Of a DNA stretch of 64,000 nt, positions 33,694 through 42,984 are shown in pieces. The notes beneath the pieces were generated by a model. The model ran no database searches. It worked only from the letters and a program-made list of their open reading frames with translations, and was not told the origin of the DNA. Position 1 is the stretch's first letter, and every line of letters starts with the position of its first letter. Source of the DNA: an uncultured Eubacteriales bacterium (GTDB lineage: Bacteria; Bacillota; Clostridia; Christensenellales; UBA1242); assembly GCA_948607205.1 (NCBI GenBank), contig CAPERS010000003.1, positions 1-64,000 on the forward strand. The letters are read 5' to 3'. Position numbers and translations under genes: made by a program.

Positions 33694-33726
33694 AAAACGG
33701 GCGAAATAATTGGCCCGTTTTTTTTA
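33694..33726. terminator. Strong terminator, probably bidirectional
   Basis: The perfect 9-bp stem AAAACGGGC/GCCCGTTTT (33694-33702, 33713-33721) is followed by T residues on the plus strand. It lies between convergent genes and the minus-strand copy has a shorter T run. Confidence 0.85.
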
Positions 33727-33746
33727 GATTGATAATATATAGACTT

Positions 33747-34667
33747 TTAAAAAATGATTAAAATTAAGATAAATGAAATCAAAGTTGCCAAAAGTGCATG
33801 AGTGAATTTTTGCAAAAGAAAAAGTGGTGCTGGCATTTTTATTTGTCCAAGCATTGTCATAGATTGAAGCATAGTGGAAATTCCGCCAAAGCTTATCACA
33901 AAAGTTGAGGCAATGATTGCCAAACGGAATGGAATATTTTTTGCAATGTCAATGCATCCTTTTGTTATTTCAACTATGCCTTCAAGAACACTTGCAACAG
34001 GTGCAGGGAAGAGGGAAAAGATTGGCGATAGTGAGCGTATGACGACAAAAAATATTGCGATTATCACGCCGACTGAAATTATGCTTAGCGCCGAATCGAT
34101 AACAATCTGGCTGAGATTTGTCTTTTCATTCTTTTGTTGAAGGGGAGAAATTTGCAATTCTTCAACCTTGATTTTGCGATAAAGTATTCCATTCAAAAAA
34201 CTGCCAAAGACATGAGATAGGAAAATGATATAGCCTGCCATAGCAGAGTGTAGCATGCCAACGCCGACTGCGCCGATGATGAACATAGGTCCAGAGGTTG
34301 AGCAGAAAGAAGTCATTCTGAAAGCGTCACTTCGCGAAATCTTTCCACTTGAATAAAGGTCGGCTGTCATCTTCGCGCCCACTGGATAGCCTGAAATAAT
34401 ACTCATCAGAAAAACATAACTTGAAAGTGCAGGCGCTCTGAAAAGTTTGTTCATTGGTCTTGCAAAAATTGCGCTTGCTCGTTCTATTCCTCCAAGACTT
34501 GAAAGAATTTTTGTGAAAAAAATAAAAGGTAAAACTGAAGGGAGAACATTAAAAGCCCATGCCGAAATTCCGCTCAAAGTTTCTTTGATGTAGATGTCGG
34601 GAAAAATAACCATGTTCAAAATGATATAAACAATAAAAATAGACAAAAGTGTTTTGTATTTTTTCAA
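33747..34667 (-). CDS. ylbJ: Sporulation integral membrane protein YlbJ
   Basis: A multi-span membrane protein of the nucleoside-recognition (Gate) fold, required in Bacillus for spore cortex formation. About eight hydrophobic segments and the motifs FNVLPSVLPFIFFTKIL, IISGYPVGAKMTADLY and FCSTSGPMFIIGAVGVGML are typical. I placed the start at a TTG (34667) with GGAG five bases upstream, giving 306 aa. Another in-frame TTG at 34691 has no ribosome binding site and no ATG lies near either. Position next to pta-ackA-rpmF-plsX-rnc-smc is the usual clostridial arrangement. Transcribed divergently from pta. Confidence 0.88.
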   Translation of the reverse strand: MKKYKTLLSIFIVYIILNMVIFPDIYIKETLSGISAWAFNVLPSVLPFIFFTKILSSLGGIERASAIFARPMNKLFRAPALSSYVFLMSIISGYPVGAKMTADLYSSGKISRSDAFRMTSFCSTSGPMFIIGAVGVGMLHSAMAGYIIFLSHVFGSFLNGILYRKIKVEELQISPLQQKNEKTNLSQIVIDSALSIISVGVIIAIFFVVIRSLSPIFSLFPAPVASVLEGIVEITKGCIDIAKNIPFRLAIIASTFVISFGGISTMLQSMTMLGQIKMPAPLFLLQKFTHALLATLISFILILIIF

Positions 34668-34684
34668 AAATCGCTCCAATATGT

Positions 34685-34714
34685 TTGACAAAAATCGCTT
34701 TAAAAAGTTATAAT
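34685..34714 (+). promoter_or_regulatory. Promoter of pta-ackA
   Basis: TTGACA (34685-34690), 18 bp, TATAAT (34709-34714). The predicted transcript start near 34721 is immediately followed by an 8-bp hairpin, TTATGTGA/TCACATAA (34722-34729, 34741-34748), at the extreme 5' end of the mRNA. Confidence 0.78.
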
Positions 34715-34786
34715 ATCCTTGTTATGTGAAGAAGTTGTCCTCACATAAAATTCTATGATGAAAATTTTAATTTAAGAAGGTTAATT

Positions 34787-35767
34787 ATGAAAATTAAAGA
34801 AATTTATAAGAAAGCAAAAAGCCTACAAAAAAATATCGTTTTTCCAGAAGTTGCTTTCAGTGACAGAACAATTGAAGCTGTCAAAATTATCAAAAAGAAA
34901 AAAATTGCAAACGCTATTCTCATAGGTGACGAAAGTGCACTTATTTTGAGGGATAAAGACCTTGCGTCTTTTCAAATAATCAATCCAAAAACTTTTGAGC
35001 ATCGTGAGCAAATTGTTAAATGTCTTTACGAAAAAAGAAAGGCAAAAGGTATGACAATGGAAGAAGCTGAAAAACTTGCCCTTGACCCATATTATTTTGG
35101 AACACTCCTTGTTGAAACTGGCTTTGCTGACGGGATGGTTGCAGGCGCAGAGGCATCAACAGCAAACACTGTGAAACCTGCTCTTCAAATCATTAAAGCA
35201 AAGAAAAAGGGAGGAGTTGTTTCATCTTGTTTCCTTGTTTATGGCAAAAATAAATTCTTGAATGGCAAAAGTTTAGTGATTGCTGATTGTGGAGTTCTGC
35301 CAAATCCATCTTCTGACGAACTTGCAGAAATCGCTTATGACTCTTGCATGACCTATCAGAACCTTGGACTTAAAGACCCGAAAGTTGCTTTCCTTTCATA
35401 TTCAACTCATGGCTCTGCAAGCGGAGAGGTTATCACAAAGGTTAGAGAAGGCTATGAAAAATTTAAAAAGCATGGCATTTGCTGTGACGGAGAAATCCAG
35501 TTTGATGCTGCAATGGTAAAAGAAGTTGCCAAACATAAATGCCCAGACAGCCCACTTCAAGGCGACGCTAATATTCTTATCTATCCTGATTTGAACGCAG
35601 GAAACATCTCGTATAAAACAATTCAGTATATCGGCGGTCTTAACGCAATTGGTCCAATCTTGCAAGGACTTAACAAACCTGTGAATGACCTTTCAAGAGG
35701 TTGTAATGTTCAAGATATCGTAACAATAACAGCAGTGACAGCACTGCAAGCGCAAAAGGAGAATTAA
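34787..35767 (+). CDS. pta: Phosphate acetyltransferase
   Basis: Converts acetyl-CoA and phosphate to acetyl phosphate and CoA, the first step of acetate-linked ATP formation. It is the short, single-domain type (326 aa). Motifs are NIVFPE at the start, LDPYYFGTLLVETGFADGMVAGA in the middle and SSCFLV, FLSYSTHGSASG and GDANILIYPDLNAGNISYK towards the end. AGAAGG precedes the ATG. The acetate kinase gene starts one base after its stop, and both are driven by the promoter at 34685. Confidence 0.96.
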   Translation: MKIKEIYKKAKSLQKNIVFPEVAFSDRTIEAVKIIKKKKIANAILIGDESALILRDKDLASFQIINPKTFEHREQIVKCLYEKRKAKGMTMEEAEKLALDPYYFGTLLVETGFADGMVAGAEASTANTVKPALQIIKAKKKGGVVSSCFLVYGKNKFLNGKSLVIADCGVLPNPSSDELAEIAYDSCMTYQNLGLKDPKVAFLSYSTHGSASGEVITKVREGYEKFKKHGICCDGEIQFDAAMVKEVAKHKCPDSPLQGDANILIYPDLNAGNISYKTIQYIGGLNAIGPILQGLNKPVNDLSRGCNVQDIVTITAVTALQAQKEN

Positions 35768-35768
35768 A

Positions 35769-36998
35769 ATGAAAAAAGAAACAGAACAAACAAAAGATAT
35801 GAAAATTTTGGTTATCAATGCAGGCAGTTCATCTCTTAAATATCAACTTTTTGACATGAACGGTGAAAAGGTTATCGCAAAGGGTAACTGTGAAATGATT
35901 GGCCTTGACGGCAGTGTCATTTCATATAAGCGCAACGGCAAGGAAGACAAATTTCCGGGCGCTAAAAATCATGAAGAGGCTATCACAAAGATTTTGAATA
36001 TACTTATCGACAAAGAAATCGGTGTGATTGAAAGTTTTAAAGAAATCAGTGCTGTTGGTCATCGTGTGGTTATGGGTGGCTCAAAGTTTAAAGAAAGTGT
36101 GCTTATAACTGAAAAAGTTATCAAAGAAGTTGAAGAACTTTCTGCTCTTGCTCCACTTCACAATCCTGCAAACGCACTCGGTATTCGTGCTTGCAAGAAA
36201 GTTATGCCAAAAACACCAATGGTTGCAATCTTTGACACCGCTTTCCATCAAACAATGCCTGAAATCGCTTACATGTATGGCATCAAATATGAGGATTATA
36301 AAAAATATAACCTCAGAAGGTTTGGTATGCATGGAACAAGCCACAGATATGTTGTTGAGGAACTTGCAAAAGTTCTCAAAAAAGACAAAAGCAAGGTTAA
36401 AGCAATCACTTGCCACCTCGGAAATGGTTCAAGCATAACTGCAATCGAAAATGGTCAAAGTGTTGACACTTCAATGGGGCTTACACCACTTCAAGGTCTT
36501 GTTATGGGAACTCGTTCTGGCGATATTGACCCAACTCTTGTTGAATTTTTGTGTAACAAAAAGAATATGACTGTCAGCGAGTGTATGATGTATCTTAACA
36601 AAGAATGCGGACTGCTCGGAATCAGTGGCAAAACAAGTGATATGAGAGCGGTTAGGGGATTTGCTGATAAAGGCGATGCAAGAAGCAAACTTGCACTTGA
36701 TATGCTTTCATATTCTGCAAGAAAATATGTTGGACAATATCTCGCAGTGCTTAACGGCGCTGATGCAATTGTCTTCACCGGCGGAATTGGAGAAAACAGA
36801 AATGAAATGCGTGAGCAAATCATTGAAAATATGGAAAATCTTGGCATTATTCTCGATAAAAAGAAGAATGATAACTTCAAACGTGGTGAAATAGAACTTA
36901 TTTCATCAAAGAAATCAAAAATAAAAATCTATGTTATTCCAACAGATGAAGAACTTATGATGGCAAGAGATACAAAAGATTTGGTTTCAAAAAAATAA
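35769..36998 (+). CDS. ackA: Acetate kinase
   Basis: Transfers the phosphoryl group of acetyl phosphate to ADP, making acetate and ATP. An 11-residue charged lead precedes the classic start MKILVINAGSSSLKYQLFDM. RRFGMHGTSHRYV, CHLGNGSSITAIENG, DTSMGLTPLQGLVMGTRSGDIDP and the late FTGGIGENRNEMREQI are all present. AAAGGAG lies before the ATG I chose; the internal Met at residue 12 has no better site. It forms a two-gene fermentation operon with pta. Confidence 0.97.
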   Translation: MKKETEQTKDMKILVINAGSSSLKYQLFDMNGEKVIAKGNCEMIGLDGSVISYKRNGKEDKFPGAKNHEEAITKILNILIDKEIGVIESFKEISAVGHRVVMGGSKFKESVLITEKVIKEVEELSALAPLHNPANALGIRACKKVMPKTPMVAIFDTAFHQTMPEIAYMYGIKYEDYKKYNLRRFGMHGTSHRYVVEELAKVLKKDKSKVKAITCHLGNGSSITAIENGQSVDTSMGLTPLQGLVMGTRSGDIDPTLVEFLCNKKNMTVSECMMYLNKECGLLGISGKTSDMRAVRGFADKGDARSKLALDMLSYSARKYVGQYLAVLNGADAIVFTGGIGENRNEMREQIIENMENLGIILDKKKNDNFKRGEIELISSKKSKIKIYVIPTDEELMMARDTKDLVSKK

Positions 36999-37012
36999 AT
37001 TGTTTAAAACGC

Positions 37013-37041
37013 TTGACAAATTCAAGACAAATGCTTATACT
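37013..37041 (+). promoter_or_regulatory. Promoter of rpmF
   Basis: TTGACA (37013-37018), 17 bp, TATACT (37036-37041). It lies just after the ackA stop. Confidence 0.8.
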
Positions 37042-37074
37042 TAAAAGGCAAGATATTTAAAGGAGGAAGACAAA

Positions 37075-37266
37075 ATGGCAGTTCCAAAGGGGAAAGTTTC
37101 AAAAGCAAGAAGAAATTCAAGACATTCAGCAAACTTTAAAGCAGTTGCACCAACACTTGTTGAGTGCCCAAAATGTCACGAAATGAAAAAGCCTCACACT
37201 GTTTGCGCTAAATGTGGCACATATAAGAACGAGACTGTGGTTGAAACAGAAAAGAAAGCTAAATAA
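37075..37266 (+). CDS. rpmF: Ribosomal protein L32
   Basis: A 63-aa large-subunit protein. The typical start MAVPKGKVSKARRNSRHS and a zinc ribbon with two Cys pairs (CPKCH and CAKCG) identify the zinc-binding C+ form. AAAGGAGG precedes the ATG, and it has its own promoter and terminator. In many Firmicutes a DUF177 gene (yceD) precedes rpmF; there is no room for it here. Confidence 0.97.
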   Translation: MAVPKGKVSKARRNSRHSANFKAVAPTLVECPKCHEMKKPHTVCAKCGTYKNETVVETEKKAK

Positions 37267-37288
37267 TAAATATTTGTTTAATTTTGTT

Positions 37289-37320
37289 GCCTTCACTTAT
37301 TTTAAAGTGAAGGCTTTTTC
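37289..37320 (+). terminator. Terminator after rpmF
   Basis: A perfect 10-bp stem GCCTTCACTT/AAGTGAAGGC (37289-37298, 37305-37314) followed by TTTTTC. Confidence 0.88.
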
Positions 37321-37345
37321 TTTACTAATTTTGCATACTAGCATA

Positions 37346-37384
37346 ATATATTGTGTTATGTCTGACATAATAGACACAATATAT
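37346..37384. promoter_or_regulatory. Inverted repeat upstream of plsX, possible operator
   Basis: Arms ATATATTGTGT (37346-37356) and ACACAATATAT (37374-37384) are perfect complements, and an inner TATGTC/GACATA pair continues the symmetry with a four-base offset. There is no T run, so it is not a standard terminator. It lies about 160 bases before the phospholipid synthesis gene plsX, with TTACTAA-type words nearby at 37322 and 37443. A regulator-binding site is a plausible inference. Confidence 0.45.
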
Positions 37385-37543
37385 AGTAAAAATATCAAAA
37401 ACACAATTTTTTAGTAAATTGGCAAAAATCCTTTGTATTTTCTTACTAAATTTGTTATTATATAAATATATATAATAAAAAAAGTCAGAAATTTCACTTT
37501 GAAAAAAGTTTAAAAAGTAAGACAAAATAAAATGGAGAAAATT

Positions 37544-38557
37544 ATGAAAGTTGTTGTTGACGCTTTTGGTGGTGATAACGCACCTGTTGAAATAGTTGAA
37601 GGGGCTTTGATGGCTCTTGAAAAAAATAAAGAACTTGAAGTGATTCTTTGCGGAGATGAAAGCAAGATTAAAGAAATTTTGAATGGAAGGATTGAACGCA
37701 TTGAAATTGTCAATGCAAGCGAAGTTATTTCCAACTCTGACCATCCAACTGAGGCGATAAGAAAGAAGAAAGACTCTTCTCTTGTTCGTGCTTTTGATGT
37801 GTTGAAAGAGCGTGAAGATGTTATAGGTCTTGTCAGCGCAGGAAGCACTGGCGCTGTTCTTGCTGGCGCTATCATGAAGATTGGTCGCATTAAGGGTATT
37901 TCAAGACCTGCTCTTGCGCCTATTCTTCCGACCAAGAAAGATAATGACGTGATAATCATCGACAGCGGTGCAAACGTTGATTGCAAACCAATCAATCTTC
38001 TTCACTTTGCGCTGATGGGCAGTGCATATTATTCAATTGTGTATAACATAGAAAATCCTCGCGTCGCACTTTTGAATAATGGTTCAGAAGAAGGCAAAGG
38101 TAATGAACTTGCCAAAGAAGTCTATCCAATTCTTCAAAAAGCGCCTATCAATTTTATTGGCAACAAAGAAGGCGGAGATTTCATGAGCGGTGATGTTGAT
38201 GTTATGGTTGCTGATGGCTTTGCTGGCAATGCGCTTTTGAAAGGAACAGAAGGCGCTGTCGGAGCGGTTGTTTCAATCCTCAAAAAGAGCATTAAATCTC
38301 ACTTTTGGAGCAAGATTGGTGCAATATTTATGAGTAAGACTTTAAGAGAACTTAAAAATCGAATTGATATTCTAAAAAAGCATGGCGGTTCGCCACTTCT
38401 GGGTTGCAAAAAATTGGTTGTGAAAAATCATGGCTCTTGCAAAAGGCTTAACATCGCATCTTCAATCAATCAAACAATCCTTCTTCACGAAAAAGAACTC
38501 AACAAAAAAATCGAACAAGCGCTTTCAAATATTTCAGCGGGCGACGAGGTTGAATAA
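37544..38557 (+). CDS. plsX: Phosphate acyltransferase PlsX
   Basis: Makes acyl phosphate from acyl-ACP, the first committed step of phospholipid synthesis in Gram-positive bacteria. VVVDAFGGDNAP at the start, LVSAGSTGAVLAGA, ANVDCKP and ALLNNGSEEGKGN are family motifs. I chose the ATG at 37544, preceded by GGAG at 37534, over the ATG at 37532. The protein is 337 aa, the normal length. The rnc ATG follows its stop directly. The acyl carrier protein gene that usually lies between plsX and rnc is absent. Confidence 0.95.
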   Translation: MKVVVDAFGGDNAPVEIVEGALMALEKNKELEVILCGDESKIKEILNGRIERIEIVNASEVISNSDHPTEAIRKKKDSSLVRAFDVLKEREDVIGLVSAGSTGAVLAGAIMKIGRIKGISRPALAPILPTKKDNDVIIIDSGANVDCKPINLLHFALMGSAYYSIVYNIENPRVALLNNGSEEGKGNELAKEVYPILQKAPINFIGNKEGGDFMSGDVDVMVADGFAGNALLKGTEGAVGAVVSILKKSIKSHFWSKIGAIFMSKTLRELKNRIDILKKHGGSPLLGCKKLVVKNHGSCKRLNIASSINQTILLHEKELNKKIEQALSNISAGDEVE

Positions 38558-39181
38558 ATGGACAAATTGGGATATAAATTTAAGGACAGCAAAATCCTAA
38601 ATAGAGCCCTCACACACTCGTCTGCAGGCAAGGAAAACTATGAAAGACTGGAATTTCTTGGCGATGGCATCCTTGATTTTGTGGTTGGAGATTATCTGTT
38701 TCGCCATTCGAAAGACGATGAGGGGCATTTGACGGTTTTGCGCAGTCACTTTGTTTCTGAAAATAATCTTTGCAAAATTTTTGATGAACTTCAAATTGAA
38801 AAAAAAGTTATTGTTGGAAAAAGTTATAAAGGTGCGCTTTCAAAAGCAATCAAGGCAGACATTGTTGAAGCGATTATCGCAGGGATTTATCTTGACGGAG
38901 GCATTGAGAATGCTGTCAAATTTATTGAAGAGCATTTTGAACTTGACACTTTCAATAAGGTGAAGGATGATAACTATAAATCACGTCTTCAAGAACTTGT
39001 TCAAGCAGGTTTCAAATGCAAAATGAGTTATGTGACTGAGCGCGAAGGTGATGGCTTTAAATCAACATTTTTTATGGATGAAGATGAAATCGCGAGCGGA
39101 GAAGGATTATCAAAAATTGAAGCCGAGCAGAACTGCGCAAAAAATTGCATACATAAACTTTTCAAAGTTGATGAGTGCTAA
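38558..39181 (+). CDS. rnc: Ribonuclease III
   Basis: A double-strand-specific endoribonuclease for rRNA processing and mRNA turnover. The catalytic signature YERLEFLGDGILDFVVGDYL lies at about residues 28-47 and the second acidic patch (DIVEAIIAGIYLDGG) near 105. A C-terminal double-stranded RNA-binding domain starts at about residue 140 (NYKSRLQELVQ). At 207 aa it is slightly short, because both domains are trimmed. Its ATG abuts the plsX stop. The tandem repeat region starts at its stop codon. Confidence 0.95.
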   Translation: MDKLGYKFKDSKILNRALTHSSAGKENYERLEFLGDGILDFVVGDYLFRHSKDDEGHLTVLRSHFVSENNLCKIFDELQIEKKVIVGKSYKGALSKAIKADIVEAIIAGIYLDGGIENAVKFIEEHFELDTFNKVKDDNYKSRLQELVQAGFKCKMSYVTEREGDGFKSTFFMDEDEIASGEGLSKIEAEQNCAKNCIHKLFKVDEC

Positions 39182-39395
39182 GTGCTAATAGCACTTACTA
39201 AAGGCAAAAGATTTAATATTAAATACAAAAAAAATATTTAAAAAGAATTGTTAAAATTAAACAATTAATAAAAACGTGCTGAAAGCACTTAATTAAGACA
39301 AAAGAGTTAATATTAAAAAACAAGAAATTTATATTTAAAATAATTGTTAAAATTATACAATTTATAAAAAACGTGCTTAAAGCACTTGACCAAAA
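39182..39395. repeat. 95-bp tandem repeat, about 2.3 units
   Basis: Unit 1 (39182-39275), unit 2 (39276-39372) and a partial unit 3 (39373-39395) each begin with a palindrome of the GTGCN-NNN-NGCAC family (at 39182, 39276 and 39373). Units 1 and 2 then share AAAAGA-TTAATATTAAA, ATTTAAAA and AATTGTTAAAATTA-ACAATT segments in the same order. The last palindrome lies close to the smc ribosome binding site. There is no coding capacity and no spacer diversity. Confidence 0.85.
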
Positions 39396-39405
39396 GAGGA
39401 TGAAT

Positions 39406-42400
39406 ATGATATTTAAAAAAATTGAAATGGTGGGATTTAAATCCTTCGCCGACAGAACAGTTATTGAATTTGATAATAATTTCACAGCAATTGTCGGACC
39501 AAATGGTTGTGGAAAAAGCAATGTTTCTGACGCAATAAGATGGGTTCTTGGCGAGCAAAGCCCAAAGACTTTGCGTGGTTCTTCCATGCAGGATGTTATT
39601 TTCAATGGAACTGAAAAACGAAAAAGTCTTTCATATTGTGAAGTCACTTTGACTTTTGATAACACAACTCGCTTTTTCAATTTTGATTATGACGAACTTG
39701 CAATCACAAGAAAACTTTATAGGTCAGGCGAAAGCGAATATCTTATCAACCGCAACACCTGCCATTTGCGTGATATCACCAATCTTTTATATAACAGCGG
39801 TCTTGGGAAGAACGGCTATTCAGTTGTTGGTCAAGGAAAGGTGACTGAAATCGTTGACTCCAAGCCAGAAGATAGGCGTGCTATGTTTGAAGACGCTGCC
39901 GGAATTGCCAAATATAAAAAAGATAAGGTTGACGCCGAACGTAAACTTGAAAGAACTCGTGATAACTTAACACGCGTGAAAGATATTTTGTCTGAAATTG
40001 AAAGACAAATGGGGCCACTCAAGAAACAGGCAGAGAATGCGAAAAAATATCTCGAATATAAAGGTCAACTCAAAGACCTCGAAATCAATGCTTACATATA
40101 TCAATACGAAAATGCAAACACTGTTAAAAGCCAAATCGGTCTTAAACTTAAAGGAATTGAAGAACAACTTGCTCTTCGCCAACAGGATTTTGACCAAGCG
40201 AGTGCCAACTATGACAAAAGCATGCAAGACCTCGCAAATTTTGATAGACTTCTTGCAACAATAAATGAACAAATTTTGGAATTGACAGTCTCTCTTGAAA
40301 AGCAGGAAGGTGAAACAAAGATTGCGCGTGAGAGAATCAATTTCACTCACAAAGAAAATGACCGCTTAAATCTTGACCTCACAAATGCGACAACTATGAT
40401 TGAACTTTGCGAAGAACAACAAATTGCCAAAAAGGCAGAACTTGAAAAACTCAATTCCGACCTTGAAGCACTTGAAAGTTCTTTCACAAGCCTTTCTGAA
40501 ACTTATTCAGCACTTGCAAATGACCTTTCACTCAGTGAAGATGAAGCTGGTGCATCTCAACAAAAAATTATTGAAACTTTGGGTTCCCTTTCTGATATAA
40601 AGAGCAGTGTTTCAAGATTGAACGCAGAGAAAGAATTGCTTTCAACAAGCCATAAAAACTTGCAAGATGATATTGCAAATCTCGCAGTCAAGAAAGAGGA
40701 GAGTGAATCTGTATATAAATCAGCGCAGGCTGAAATTGAAAAGAAAGAACTTGAAATTTCAAGCCTTAAAAAAGAATCGGAAGAACTTTCAACTCAAAGT
40801 TATATCAAAGAAAACAGACTTAAAGAGTGCGAGAATGAAAAGGCAAACATCATCACTCAAATCAAAGTCTATGAAAACAGAAAAAAATTGTTGACTGACC
40901 TTCAAACAGACTATGAGGGATATTCTTACGCTATCAAAAAAATCCTTAAGGAAAGCGAGAGAAACATGGCAATCGGCAAGAATATTGTCGGCGTTATTGC
41001 TTCACTCATCAAAGTGCCAGAAAAGTTTGAAACCGCAATTGAAGTTGCGCTTGGCGGTGCTGTTCAAAACATAGTCACTTTCGATGAAAATGGAGCAAAA
41101 GAACTTATTAAATTTTTGAAAGAAAACAGTTTCGGTCGTGCGACATTCCTTCCAATAACATCAATGAAAAGACGCGACCTTGACAGAAAACTTATTTCTG
41201 GCAAGTCAGGTTGTTTCGGTATTGCAAGCGACCTTGTTGACTACGACAAAAAAATCGACAATGTTGTGAGCAACTTGCTTGGAAGCACAGTCATTGTTGA
41301 CACTCTTGCAACGGCAGTGAACCTCGCAAAGTCTTCTGGCTATGCTTATAGAATTGTAACTTTGGAAGGCGATATTGTCAATCCACAAGGCTCACTCACT
41401 GGTGGAAGCAAGAAAAACGAAGTCGCAAATCTGATGGGCAGACAACGCGAAATCGAAACTTTGGGTGATGAGATAATAAAACTTGTCGCCAAAGAGGATA
41501 GACTCAAAAAAGAATATGACGAAAGTCTTATCTCTTTCCAAGAGGGCAAGAAAAAACTTGCCTTAGTTCAAGATAAAATCAATCATGAAACAATTGAACT
41601 TGCAAAAGAAAAAGAAAAACTTGAAAGATATAAAACTTTGCTATGCGAAATTCAAGATAACCTCAATGTCGCAAGCATGGAAAGCCAAACTGTCACAAAT
41701 AAACTTAAACTTATCGATGATGAACTTTCTCGCTCTGAAAAAATTGAAAGTGCATTGAGTGGAAACAGAGTCGACGCGGATGAACTCATAAAAGAAAAAC
41801 GCGAAAAGAATGAAAAGTTGAGAAAAGAACGCGACAGACTGAGCGAAAATATCATGACTGTTAAAGTTGAAATGGCGTCAACTAGACAAAAAGTTTCATC
41901 AATAAATTTTGAACTTGAACGTCTTGCTGATGAAAAAGGCAGACTTGCGGTTAATATTGAAAACTTGAAATCTCAAATTGAAAAGAATGACAGTTTCATT
42001 GATTCAGCCGAAGAAATGATAAAGGAAAAACTTGCTTCAGCGCCATCTTCTCAAAAGAAGAAGGAACTTGAAAATGTTATTTCAAAACGTGACGAAATCA
42101 ATGCAAGCAAGGACTCTATTTCAATGACAATCAAAGACCTTGACGCCAAAAAATCACAACTCATGGAAGAACTTTCTCAGATAAATGATAAAAAGTTTAG
42201 AGAGGAAATGAACCTTGCAAAAGTTGATACCGAACTCGAACAAATGCAAGAGCGAATCTATGAAGAATATTCTCTTACATACACAAGTTGCCTTGAGTTC
42301 CGCCGTCCTGATTTTGACATTAATGTTGCAATGCCTGAAATAAACAGACTCAAAAAGGCAATAAGTGCTTTGGGATACGTCAACGTTAACGCAATTGAAG

Positions 42401-42984
42401 ATTGCAAAGTTCTTCTCGAACGCTACGATGAACTTAATGGTCAAGCCGAAGACCTTGATAAAGCACAAAATGACCTTTTGAAGATTATCAAAGACCTTTC
42501 AGAAATCATGGTTGAAAAGTTTAATAACGAACTTGTCCGCATAAATGAAAGTTTCAAAATCACATTCAGAGAACTTTTTGGTGGTGGAACAGCAAGACTT
42601 ACACTTAGTGATGAAGAAAATCCTCTTGAATCGGGTGTTGAAATTTTGGCTCAGCCACCGGGAAAGAAGATTCAAAACATGACTCTTCTCTCAGGCGGAG
42701 AAAAATCGTTGACCGCTATGGCTGTCATCTTTGCAATTCTCAGAATTAAACCACTTCCATTCTGTCTTTTCGACGAAGTTGAAGCGGCGCTTGACGATTC
42801 AAACGTGGAAATTATCGATAAATATCTTCGTAAACTTTCAACGGATACTCAGTTTATTCTTATCACACACAAAAAACCAACAATGGAATACGCTTTGTCG
42901 CTTTTCGGTGTGACGATGGAAGAAAAGGGTGTGTCAAAAATTGTTTCTGTTAAACTTGCAGATGCAATCAAGAACGCACAATAA
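39406..42984 (+). CDS. smc: Chromosome segregation protein SMC
   Basis: The condensin ATPase that, with ScpA and ScpB, organises and separates chromosomes. Walker A GPNGCGKSN lies at residues 31-39, followed by IRWVLGEQSPKTLRG. Long coiled coils run at about 170-500 and 670-1010, enclosing the hinge (GVIASLIKVPEKFETAIEVALGG). The C-terminal head has the signature LLSGGEKSLTAMA and Walker B FCLFDEVEAALDD. The 1192-aa length is normal. I chose the ATG at 39406 because AGAGG precedes it; the ATG at 39400 is too close to that site. It is preceded by the tandem repeat. Confidence 0.97.
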   Translation: MIFKKIEMVGFKSFADRTVIEFDNNFTAIVGPNGCGKSNVSDAIRWVLGEQSPKTLRGSSMQDVIFNGTEKRKSLSYCEVTLTFDNTTRFFNFDYDELAITRKLYRSGESEYLINRNTCHLRDITNLLYNSGLGKNGYSVVGQGKVTEIVDSKPEDRRAMFEDAAGIAKYKKDKVDAERKLERTRDNLTRVKDILSEIERQMGPLKKQAENAKKYLEYKGQLKDLEINAYIYQYENANTVKSQIGLKLKGIEEQLALRQQDFDQASANYDKSMQDLANFDRLLATINEQILELTVSLEKQEGETKIARERINFTHKENDRLNLDLTNATTMIELCEEQQIAKKAELEKLNSDLEALESSFTSLSETYSALANDLSLSEDEAGASQQKIIETLGSLSDIKSSVSRLNAEKELLSTSHKNLQDDIANLAVKKEESESVYKSAQAEIEKKELEISSLKKESEELSTQSYIKENRLKECENEKANIITQIKVYENRKKLLTDLQTDYEGYSYAIKKILKESERNMAIGKNIVGVIASLIKVPEKFETAIEVALGGAVQNIVTFDENGAKELIKFLKENSFGRATFLPITSMKRRDLDRKLISGKSGCFGIASDLVDYDKKIDNVVSNLLGSTVIVDTLATAVNLAKSSGYAYRIVTLEGDIVNPQGSLTGGSKKNEVANLMGRQREIETLGDEIIKLVAKEDRLKKEYDESLISFQEGKKKLALVQDKINHETIELAKEKEKLERYKTLLCEIQDNLNVASMESQTVTNKLKLIDDELSRSEKIESALSGNRVDADELIKEKREKNEKLRKERDRLSENIMTVKVEMASTRQKVSSINFELERLADEKGRLAVNIENLKSQIEKNDSFIDSAEEMIKEKLASAPSSQKKKELENVISKRDEINASKDSISMTIKDLDAKKSQLMEELSQINDKKFREEMNLAKVDTELEQMQERIYEEYSLTYTSCLEFRRPDFDINVAMPEINRLKKAISALGYVNVNAIEDCKVLLERYDELNGQAEDLDKAQNDLLKIIKDLSEIMVEKFNNELVRINESFKITFRELFGGGTARLTLSDEENPLESGVEILAQPPGKKIQNMTLLSGGEKSLTAMAVIFAILRIKPLPFCLFDEVEAALDDSNVEIIDKYLRKLSTDTQFILITHKKPTMEYALSLFGVTMEEKGVSKIVSVKLADAIKNAQ

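Noticed and set aside
39182..39395. Repeat between rnc and smc considered as a small CRISPR array
   Set aside because: Units are about 95 bp and similar throughout, with no unique spacers and no cas genes nearby.
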